NCBI RefSeq assembly: GCF_002896965.1
Contig: NZ_LYMM01000027.1
Coordinates: 1-64,000 of the forward strand
Direction: 5' to 3'
Origin: Novosphingobium guangzhouense
Lineage (GTDB): Bacteria > Pseudomonadota > Alphaproteobacteria > Sphingomonadales > Sphingomonadaceae
DNA length: 64,000 nt
How positions within the stretch are numbered: the stretch's first letter is position 1; the number at the start of each line of letters is the position of its first letter. The translations under genes were made by a program, and so were the position numbers. The notes under the pieces are model-generated. The model had not been told where the DNA came from, made no database searches, and saw only the letters and a program-made list of their open reading frames with translations. Positions 1-7,078 of the stretch are shown here, one piece after another.

Positions 1-418
1 TGATGTTATCGGGCGACTTGAACGCCTGCTAGTGGTTGCTTCACGAAGGTCCGCAATCAGGAACCGTGTAACTGTCTCTGAGGGGCCTGCTTGGGGCGTT
101 TGCAGACAGTCCACTTTCCTACACATGGCGCACTCCAGTACAACGCCTCCATGCCGACACAGACCGTCCTGCAAATCGCAAGGTTACACCATAAGGTGAC
201 ACCTGTTCCTCCCAAGGTGACACATTGGCGGCCGAATGTGTCACCTTGCACGCCCAAGGTTACACATCCGGCCCCTCGATCCCCCCCAATTCCGGCAAGG
301 TGACACCTGTTCCCCCTGGACCGTGTAAACCGTGTAAACCTGTCACCATGCGGCGGCCTTTTACAGGGCCTGCCGAAGCGCCCTTGACCTGCAACACCCA
401 CGCGCTAGGCAACCGGCC
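1..418. other. Non-coding left edge upstream of argJ
   Basis: No convincing gene is visible here. The open frames across it have no Shine-Dalgarno and no recognisable protein, and their composition is dominated by the repeated GGTGACAC words described as a separate repeat entry. The last 70 bases probably hold the argJ promoter and ribosome binding site, but I cannot point to a clear -35/-10 pair. Confidence 0.6.
180..347. repeat. Cluster of AAGGTKACAC decamer repeats
   Basis: The decamer AAGGTGACAC or AAGGTTACAC starts at 180, 193, 214, 256 and 297. Its exact reverse complement GTGTCACCTT lies at 238-247. The copies at 193 and 297 extend to the same 17 bases (AAGGTGACACCTGTTCC). A second word, CCGTGTAAAC, is tandem at 321-330 and 330-339, and CCGTGTAA recurs at 64-71. 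Spacing between copies is irregular (13, 21, 24, 18 and 41 bases), so this is not a simple tandem array. It could be a multi-site protein-binding region or a sphingomonad intergenic repeat family. The function is unknown. Confidence 0.75.
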
Positions 419-1645
419 ATGGCCTACCCCGTCTCCCCGCTCGCCTCGCCCTTCCCCGCCCTGCCCGATATCGCGGGCGTCGTGCCGCATGTCGTGCGCG
501 CCGGATACAAGGACTGGGGCCGCTGCGATCTGACTTACGTGACGCTGGACGAAGGCACCGCCGTCGCGGGCGTGTTCACGAAGAACGTGTGCTGTTCCTC
601 CGAAGTCGATCTTGGCCGCGAAAACGTGAAGCTGGGCCGGGCGCGGGCTCTGGTGGTGAACGCGGGCAATTCCAATGCCTTCACCGGCTATCGCGGCCGT
701 GAAGCGGTGGAACAGATCATGGAACAGGTCGCCGGCCACATCGGCTGCCCGAAGGAACAGGTCTTCGTCTCCTCCACCGGCGTGATCGGCGTGCCGCTGC
801 CCAAGGACAAGGCGCGCGAAGGGGTCGAAAAGGCGCTCAGCGCCGAACCCTGCAGCTGGGAAGACGCCGCCAACACCATCGCCACCACCGACACGTTCGC
901 CAAGGGCGCCACGGCCACCGCGATGATCGGCGACACCAAAGTGACGATCAGCGCCATCATCAAGGGCTCGGGCATGATCGCGCCCGACATGGCGACGATG
1001 CTGGGCTATCTGTTCACCGACGCCGCCGTCAGCCCCGAATTCCTGCAGGCGGCCCTCTCCGCCGCGAACTTGCGCACGTTCTCGTGCATCACCGTCGATT
1101 CGGACACCTCGACCAGCGACACCGTGCTGGCCTTCGCCACCGGCAAGGCGGGCAACGCCCCCGTTACCGGATTCGACAGCCCCGGCGCCCATGCCTTCGC
1201 CGCCGCCGTCCATGACGTATGCCGCCAGCTCGCCCACCTCGTCGTGCGCGATGGCGAAGGCGCGCAGAAGTTCATCGCGGTGTCGGTCAGCGGCGCAGTG
1301 TCGGACGAAAGCGCGCGCAAGGTCGGCATGGCCATCGCCAACTCTCCCCTGATCAAGACCGCCATCGCCGGAGAAGACGCCAACTGGGGCCGCGTGGTCA
1401 TGGCCGTGGGCAAAGCCGGCGAACCCGCCGACCGCGACAAGCTGTCGATCGGCTTCGGCGGCATCTGGGCGGCCAGGGAAGGCCTGCCTCTGGCAGACTA
1501 TGACGAAGCCCCGGTGGCCGCGCATCTCAAGGGGCAGGACATTTCGATCGAGGTCGATCTTGGCCTTGGCGAAGGCTCCGCGACGGTGTGGACCTGCGAT
1601 CTGACCCACGGCTACATCTCGATCAACGCCGACTACAGGAGCTGA
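419..1645 (+). CDS. argJ: Bifunctional glutamate N-acetyltransferase / amino-acid N-acetyltransferase
   Basis: ArgJ transfers the acetyl group from N-acetylornithine to glutamate, closing the cyclic arginine pathway. It may also make N-acetylglutamate from acetyl-CoA. The 408-residue length is normal for the family. The autoproteolysis site is intact: ATML at residues 192-195, with Thr193 as the expected nucleophile and N-terminus of the beta chain, preceded by GSGMIAPDM. The alpha-chain motif with STGVIG is also present. The start ATG at 419 gives the usual short N-terminus. A glutathione S-transferase gene follows two bases after the stop. I am confident of the identity. Whether it is mono- or bifunctional cannot be read from sequence alone. 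Confidence 0.96.
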   Translation: MAYPVSPLASPFPALPDIAGVVPHVVRAGYKDWGRCDLTYVTLDEGTAVAGVFTKNVCCSSEVDLGRENVKLGRARALVVNAGNSNAFTGYRGREAVEQIMEQVAGHIGCPKEQVFVSSTGVIGVPLPKDKAREGVEKALSAEPCSWEDAANTIATTDTFAKGATATAMIGDTKVTISAIIKGSGMIAPDMATMLGYLFTDAAVSPEFLQAALSAANLRTFSCITVDSDTSTSDTVLAFATGKAGNAPVTGFDSPGAHAFAAAVHDVCRQLAHLVVRDGEGAQKFIAVSVSGAVSDESARKVGMAIANSPLIKTAIAGEDANWGRVVMAVGKAGEPADRDKLSIGFGGIWAAREGLPLADYDEAPVAAHLKGQDISIEVDLGLGEGSATVWTCDLTHGYISINADYRS

Positions 1646-1647
1646 GC

Positions 1648-2271
1648 TTGAACACGCCGTTCTTCACGATCTGGGGCCGTCTGAACTCCCACAATGTCAA
1701 GAAGGTGGCCTGGTTCGCCGAAGAACTCGGCCTCAAGTACCAGCGCCATGACATCGGCGGAAAGTTCGGCTTCACCGGCGAATATCTTGCCAAGAACCCC
1801 AATCGCCTGATCCCCACGATCGAAGACGGCAAGATCGTGCTGTGGGAATCGAACGCGATCCTGCGCTATATGGCGGCCGAGTACGGCGGCGGAGCATGGT
1901 TCCCCGCCGATCCTATCGACCGGGCGCTGGCCGATCGCTGGATGGACTGGCAGTTCGCCTATGCCGATGCGCAGCGCGTGCCCTTCCTCTCCTTCGCGCG
2001 CACGCCGCAGGACCAGTGGGACCACGAAGCCATCGCGCGCGGAGTTGAATCATGCGCCCGGCACCTTGCGGTGATGGACGCCTACCTTGCCGACAAGCCC
2101 TGGCTTTCGGGCGCGCAGTTCGGCATCGGCGACATTCCCATGGGCGTCTACGCCTACACCTGGTTCAGCCTGCCGTTCGACAAGCCCGAATTTGCCGCTG
2201 TTGCCGAATGGTACCAACGCATCCGCAAGCGCCCCGGCTTTGCCGAACAGGTGATGATCCCCCTCACATGA
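1648..2271 (+). CDS. Glutathione S-transferase family protein
   Basis: This is a two-domain GST-fold protein of 207 residues. The thioredoxin-like N-terminus carries the typical pattern NSHNVKKVAWFAEELGL, then a cis-Pro region NPNRLIPTIEDG and the ES(N)AILRYMA glutathione-binding segment. The C-terminal half is helical. I chose the TTG at 1648 over an in-frame ATG at 1588. AGGAG lies at 1637-1641 at good spacing, and the upstream ATG would overlap argJ by almost 60 bases. The stop overlaps the ATG of the next gene (ATGA at 2268-2271), so argJ, this gene and the phosphatase are probably one transcript. The substrate is unknown. Confidence 0.9.
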   Translation: MNTPFFTIWGRLNSHNVKKVAWFAEELGLKYQRHDIGGKFGFTGEYLAKNPNRLIPTIEDGKIVLWESNAILRYMAAEYGGGAWFPADPIDRALADRWMDWQFAYADAQRVPFLSFARTPQDQWDHEAIARGVESCARHLAVMDAYLADKPWLSGAQFGIGDIPMGVYAYTWFSLPFDKPEFAAVAEWYQRIRKRPGFAEQVMIPLT

Positions 2272-3077
2272 TCACTCCCGCCCTTCACGCCGCCGTCGAG
2301 ACCATCATGCGCGAGGCGAGCGAGCACGCCATCCTTCCGCATTACCAGAAGCTTGCCGCCAGCCAGATCGACGCCAAGGCGCCCGACGATGTCGTCACCG
2401 TGGCCGACAAGCAGGCCGAAGCGCTGCTGACAGATCGCCTGTCCGCCCTGCTCCCCGAAGCGGCAGTGGTGGGCGAGGAAGCCGCCTTTGCCGACCCTGC
2501 GGTGATGGAGCGGCTGAAAGAAAGGCTGTGCTGGACCGTCGATCCGCTCGACGGCACCAACAACTTTGCCTACGGCAAGGCGCCCTTCGGCGTCCTCGTC
2601 GCGCTGGCGGACAAGGGCGAGACGATCGGCGGGTGGATTCTCGACTGCCTGACCGGCCGCTTCTGCCGCACCGATCTGGGCGGCGGTGCATGGATCGACG
2701 GCGAACGCATTACCGCGCGCACCACCGGGCAGAAGCCGCCGGTCGCCGCGATCTCCACGATCTTCCTGGATGACGGCGCGCGCGAGAAAGTGCTCACTCA
2801 CATCGCCCCGCACTACACGCTGGTCGATATCCCGCGCTGCGCGGCAGAGCAGTACCCCCGCCTCGTCAACGGCACCAACGACATCTCGGTGTTCAACCGC
2901 ACCCTGCCTTGGGATCACGCAGCGGGCGTCCTGTTCCTCAACGAAGCAGGCGGCAAGGCCGCGCGGCCAGACGGCAGCGCTTACCGCGTAGACGAATACG
3001 AGCGCCGCGACCTCATCGGTGCGTCAAGCCCGGCGCTGTGGGATGCCTTTGCCGAAGTGGTGGCGAAGCTGGCGTAA
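2268..3077 (+). CDS. Inositol monophosphatase family phosphatase
   Basis: This is a 269-residue Mg2+-dependent sugar-phosphatase of the IMPase superfamily. Metal-binding motifs are in order: GEE near residue 70, DPLDGTNN near residue 93, and PWDHAAG near residue 212. The family includes inositol-1-phosphatase, fructose-1,6-bisphosphatase and the HisN-type histidinol-phosphatase. Alphaproteobacteria often use HisN, and a position next to argJ would suit an amino-acid role, but the sequence does not decide this. The gene starts at the ATG that overlaps the GST stop and ends just before a strong bidirectional terminator. Confidence 0.88.
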   Translation: MITPALHAAVETIMREASEHAILPHYQKLAASQIDAKAPDDVVTVADKQAEALLTDRLSALLPEAAVVGEEAAFADPAVMERLKERLCWTVDPLDGTNNFAYGKAPFGVLVALADKGETIGGWILDCLTGRFCRTDLGGGAWIDGERITARTTGQKPPVAAISTIFLDDGAREKVLTHIAPHYTLVDIPRCAAEQYPRLVNGTNDISVFNRTLPWDHAAGVLFLNEAGGKAARPDGSAYRVDEYERRDLIGASSPALWDAFAEVVAKLA

Positions 3078-3098
3078 AAGACCACGCATATCACGAAC

Positions 3099-3135
3099 AA
3101 AAAAGCCCCCGCCGTTCACACGGCGGGGGCTTTTT
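3099..3135. terminator. Bidirectional Rho-independent terminator
   Basis: The stem AGCCCCCGCCG / CGGCGGGGGCT has a 6-base loop and is flanked by A-runs on the left and T-runs on the right. It can therefore end both the argJ-GST-phosphatase transcript (+) and the long trxA-side transcript (-). Confidence 0.92.
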
Positions 3136-3154
3136 CAAACCACTATCGAAGCGA

Positions 3155-3475
3155 TCAGAGTTCGCTTTCGATCCAGCCCTTCAGCGCGCTCTTGGGAGCT
3201 GCGCCCAGCTTCTTGGCGACCGGCTGGCCATCCTTGAACAGCACCAGCAGCGGGATCGACTGCACGCCGATGGCCGAAGGCGTTTCGGTGTTGGCCATGA
3301 TGTCCATCTTGGCGATGGTGACCTGCTCGCCCAGTTCCTCGGCGATTTCTTCAAGGGCGGGAGCGATCATCTTGCACGGGCCGCACCAGTCCGCCCAGAA
3401 ATCGACGAGGACGGGCTTGTCGGACTTGAGGACGTCGGCCTCGAAGCTGGCATCGGTGACGGCAATGGTGGACAT
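3155..3475 (-). CDS. trxA: Thioredoxin
   Basis: This is a 106-residue cytoplasmic disulfide reductant. The active site WCGPC has Cys31 and Cys34, followed by KMIAP, and the cis-Pro loop GVQSIPLL is present. I placed the start at 3475 because AGGAG sits 7 bases upstream. A longer frame from 3508 would add 11 residues with no ribosome binding site. It is the last gene of the DivL-like/tsaE/amgK/murU/addB/addA series on this strand. The gap to addA is 78 bases, so it may also have its own promoter. Confidence 0.96.
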   Translation of the reverse strand: MSTIAVTDASFEADVLKSDKPVLVDFWADWCGPCKMIAPALEEIAEELGEQVTIAKMDIMANTETPSAIGVQSIPLLVLFKDGQPVAKKLGAAPKSALKGWIESEL

Positions 3476-3553
3476 CGAATGACTCCTGAATTGGGATTTG
3501 AGCGACAATCTAGGGAGGAAACCCGGCGAAGCAACGCCGGAGCGGTGAAAGCT

Positions 3554-6500
3554 TTACTCGCGCGGCTCCAAGTCCGGCTTGTGGGCGGCCAGAACCTCGA
3601 CCGGAACCGCGATCAGCCGGGGCACCGCGGTGTAGAGCAGCGCCACCTCCACCGTGCGACCGGGGAACGTGGCCTCCAGCGCAGCAGCATAGGCACCCAT
3701 CTGCCGCAGCACACCGCGCGGCACGGCATGGACGGCATCAGGCGGGCGGCGCGCGCTCTTGTAATCGACAAGGCGCACGCGGCCAGGTTCGATCACCAAC
3801 CGGTCGATCGTGCCCGCCACCACCTGCCCGCCGACGACTGCCGCAACCGGAACTTCGGCAAGGCTGTCCGGCCCGAACAGGTCCGCCCAGTCCGCGTTCC
3901 CAAGCACCGCCAGCGCGCTTGCCAGCAAGCCATCGCGAACATCGTGGGGAATGTCGGCCGCGTGCCGTGCCAGCCACCCTCTGCCCGCATCCTCGCGCGC
4001 GGCGGCGGGGACATCCGGCAGACGTTCCAGCAGCTTGTGAACCAGCGTACCGCGACGCGCCGCATCGCGCCCGGCGCCGGGCGGGAAAGGCGGGTCGGGC
4101 GCGTCTTCCTCACCCAGCGATGAGGGCGCCAGCGGGCGCGGCGGGCGTGGTTCTGCGGGAGGACCACGTTCCAGCCAGCGCGGAAGCGGCTCGCGAAGAT
4201 CCAGCATCGGCGTTGTGGCAGCGCCACCCTTTACCGCAGCCGCGGGCACCGACGGCGCAGGCTGGCCATGTTCGCACCGCGCGCCCCAGATCGGGTCGCC
4301 GATTTCCGCATCCGCCGCGAAGAGTGCCCGCAGCCGCGCATACCAGCTTTTGGGGCTGGGCTCCCCCTTGTCGCGCGACGTCAGAGCACCACCGACGAAC
4401 AGCGCTTCCTCCGCACGGGTCATCGCCACGTAGAGCAGGCGCCAGTGCTCCTGTTCATCCGCGCGCTTATCGGCGTCGATACGATCGGCGATGCGCCCTT
4501 GCTTCTCGTCCTTCGAAAGCGGCGGCAGCGGGATCGCGCGCGCCGGATTAGCGGGGTCCGGCAGATCGATACCGCGTTCGCGCGCATTGTCCGGGTTGCT
4601 CGTCGCATCGGCAAGAATGACGATCGGTGCCTGTAGCCCCTTCGATCCGTGGACGGTCATGACCCGCACCAGACCCGCCGCGTTATCCGCTTCGCGCTTC
4701 AGTTCGCCGTCGCCGGCATCGAACCATGCAAGAAACCCGGCAAGGCTCGGCGTATCGGTGACCGCATAGGCCTTGGCGGCATTGATCAGTTCATCGATCG
4801 GGTCGTTCGCTTCCGAACCCAACCGCGCCACCAGCCGCCGCCGTCCCTGCCACGGGCCGACCAGCAGCCACTGCAGCAGATCCTGTGGCGGTTCATAGTC
4901 CGCCAGCCGCAGCGCTTCGCCAAGCCGGTCCATCACCGCTGCGACTTCAGGATCACGCGATCGGCGCAGATGCTCCCACAAACGGGTGTGCTTGTCGCGA
5001 TAGCCATGGGCCAGCAACTGCTCCTGGCTCCATCCGATCAGCGGCGACACCAGCAGCCCGGCAAGGTTGAGGTCATCTAGCGGCTGCACCGCAAATCGCA
5101 GCGCAGCGACGAGATCCTTGACCGCCAGTGGAGCGCCCAGTCGAAGGCGATCGACGCCCGCCACCGGCACGCCCGCCGCATGGAGCCGTGCCACGATCAG
5201 CCCGGCCAGTTCCTTGCGCTGGCGCACCAGCACCATGATGTCGCCCGCACGTGCCCGGCGTGGCGTTCCCTTGGCCAGCGTGAAGCCCGGCCCCTGTTCG
5301 TCCAGCCATTCGCGCACCTGCAGCGCGATGCGCTCTGCCATCTGGCGATCGGGGCGCGAGAGCCAGTCCGGCGTTGCGCCTTCTTCATCCGGCAGTTCGT
5401 CATCCTCGGCGTCCGTGCTGTCGCTGACGGGATGCCAGAGCGCGACATAGCCGGGGCGCTCCTGCCCTTCGTGGGGTTCTGGCGGCTGATCGAGCCCGAA
5501 GTTCTCATGCCCGACACCCGCGATCGCGCGGTCCACGAAGTCCAGCACCGTCTGCGCGGTACGGAAAGACCGGTCCAGCCCCAGTTCCAGCAGCGCGCGG
5601 GCGGAGTGGTTGCTGCGCAGCATCTGCGCATTGTCAGCCGCCGCGTCCATCTCCCTGCGCACCCGGTCAGCCGCGCGGCGGAAGTTTTCCGGGCTGGTGC
5701 CCTGAAAACGGAAGATCGCCTGCTTGTAATCGCCCACCACGAACAGCGTGCGCATAAGGCTCTCTTGCGGGCTGTCCTCATACTTCGAAAGTCCGGCCCA
5801 GAACTCTCCCGCCATGGCGAAGATGATGTCCCACTGCGCGGCATTCGTATCCTGCGCCTCATCGACAAGGATATGATCGAAGCGGCGGTCCAGCTTGTAC
5901 CGTATCCAGTCCGCCTGTGCCTGATTGGCCAGCAGGTCGGCCGCGCGGCGGATCTGGTCGTCAAAGTCGATCAGCCCTTCGCGCTGCTTGGCTGCATCCC
6001 AGGCCATCGCGAAGGCACGGCCCAGTCGCAGCGCCGGAACCAGCCGCTCCGCCAGTGCCAGCAAAGCCCGCAGCGCCCGCACTTCCAGAATGCGTTCGAT
6101 CACCCGCGCGGCAGAATCAGCGTAACCGGGATCGATCTTGTCCAGAGAAGTCGTGGACTTGGGTTCACCCTTGGCGGTCAGGAAGACTTTCGCCAGCGCA
6201 TCCAGGCTTTCCAGCCGTTGCCTGGCGTTACCCAGCAACCACTCGCTGATCGCATCGACCGCGCCAAGCCCCGTCTTGGTTCCCCACTCGTTGTTGACCG
6301 CCATGCAGTGCCGCAGAGAGCGCACGTCGAACGCCGCATCCTCGCACCGCGCTGCCAGCCAGTCGGCATCGGCGTCGCTGGGCAGTCCCAGCAGGCGCAG
6401 CACGTTGCCGCGCATGTCCGCTGCCTGCCAGCCGCCCGGCCCGAACCAAGCCTCGCGCGCGGAGGCGCAGCGCAGCAGGAACGCCATGACGGCATCGGGG

Positions 6501-7078
6501 CCATGCCGAAGCGAAAGCTGCTCCACCGCCCGCAGCAGGGCCGGATCACCGACCGGCGCGTTCTGCGCGTCGACCAGCAGATCTGCCAGCACCTGCCGCG
6601 CCAGCAGATCGCGCTCCCTGTCCTCCATCGGGCGGCTGCCGGGGATGAGGTCTGCCTCCAGCGGGAAAGTCGCCAGCAACCACTGCGAGAACGCGTGGAT
6701 GGTATCGATCCGCAGCCCGCCGCCCGGACTGTCCAGCACGGAAGCAAACAGCGTGCGCGCCCGTGCCAGGTTTTCATCGGTAGCCTGCGCGCCGATAGCG
6801 GCAAGGCGGGCACGCAAGCCGAACTCGTCCAGCCGCACCCATTCGGCCAGCGTACCGTTGATACGCGCGGCCATTTCCGTTGCGCCGGCTTTTGTGAAGG
6901 TCAGGCACAGGATCTGCGAGGGATCAACGTTGGGCTGCAGCAACAACCGCAGCACGCGCGATGACAGCACCTGCGTCTTGCCCGTGCCCGCCGAGGCGGA
7001 AAGCCACACGGTTTCCTGCGGATCGACCGCGCGCATCTGGTTCCCGTGCAGGGGATGGACGGCTGCGGGGCCGCTCAT
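3554..7078 (-). CDS. addA: Double-strand break repair helicase-nuclease AddA
   Basis: This is the large helicase-nuclease subunit of the AddAB complex. It processes double-strand ends to make 3' tails for RecA. At 1174 residues it is full length. Visible parts are a UvrD-type Walker A (SASAGTGKT near residue 25), helicase motif II DEAQDTN, a late motif with VMTVHGSKGLQ, and a C-terminal RecB-type nuclease with GTIDRL and LVDYKS. The start at 7078 overlaps the addB stop in an ATGA, so the two subunits are translationally coupled. An in-frame ATG at 7117 lies inside addB and is less likely. Confidence 0.95.
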   Translation of the reverse strand: MSGPAAVHPLHGNQMRAVDPQETVWLSASAGTGKTQVLSSRVLRLLLQPNVDPSQILCLTFTKAGATEMAARINGTLAEWVRLDEFGLRARLAAIGAQATDENLARARTLFASVLDSPGGGLRIDTIHAFSQWLLATFPLEADLIPGSRPMEDRERDLLARQVLADLLVDAQNAPVGDPALLRAVEQLSLRHGPDAVMAFLLRCASAREAWFGPGGWQAADMRGNVLRLLGLPSDADADWLAARCEDAAFDVRSLRHCMAVNNEWGTKTGLGAVDAISEWLLGNARQRLESLDALAKVFLTAKGEPKSTTSLDKIDPGYADSAARVIERILEVRALRALLALAERLVPALRLGRAFAMAWDAAKQREGLIDFDDQIRRAADLLANQAQADWIRYKLDRRFDHILVDEAQDTNAAQWDIIFAMAGEFWAGLSKYEDSPQESLMRTLFVVGDYKQAIFRFQGTSPENFRRAADRVRREMDAAADNAQMLRSNHSARALLELGLDRSFRTAQTVLDFVDRAIAGVGHENFGLDQPPEPHEGQERPGYVALWHPVSDSTDAEDDELPDEEGATPDWLSRPDRQMAERIALQVREWLDEQGPGFTLAKGTPRRARAGDIMVLVRQRKELAGLIVARLHAAGVPVAGVDRLRLGAPLAVKDLVAALRFAVQPLDDLNLAGLLVSPLIGWSQEQLLAHGYRDKHTRLWEHLRRSRDPEVAAVMDRLGEALRLADYEPPQDLLQWLLVGPWQGRRRLVARLGSEANDPIDELINAAKAYAVTDTPSLAGFLAWFDAGDGELKREADNAAGLVRVMTVHGSKGLQAPIVILADATSNPDNARERGIDLPDPANPARAIPLPPLSKDEKQGRIADRIDADKRADEQEHWRLLYVAMTRAEEALFVGGALTSRDKGEPSPKSWYARLRALFAADAEIGDPIWGARCEHGQPAPSVPAAAVKGGAATTPMLDLREPLPRWLERGPPAEPRPPRPLAPSSLGEEDAPDPPFPPGAGRDAARRGTLVHKLLERLPDVPAAAREDAGRGWLARHAADIPHDVRDGLLASALAVLGNADWADLFGPDSLAEVPVAAVVGGQVVAGTIDRLVIEPGRVRLVDYKSARRPPDAVHAVPRGVLRQMGAYAAALEATFPGRTVEVALLYTAVPRLIAVPVEVLAAHKPDLEPRE

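Noticed and set aside
180..347. Replication origin iterons
   Set aside because: The direct repeats are irregularly spaced, there is no DnaA-box cluster or AT-rich block, and no rep or dnaA gene is nearby.
260..1609. Long minus-strand open frame opposite argJ
   Set aside because: The argJ protein is certain. The opposite frame is the usual stop-poor shadow of GC-rich coding DNA, with no ribosome binding site and no recognisable domain.
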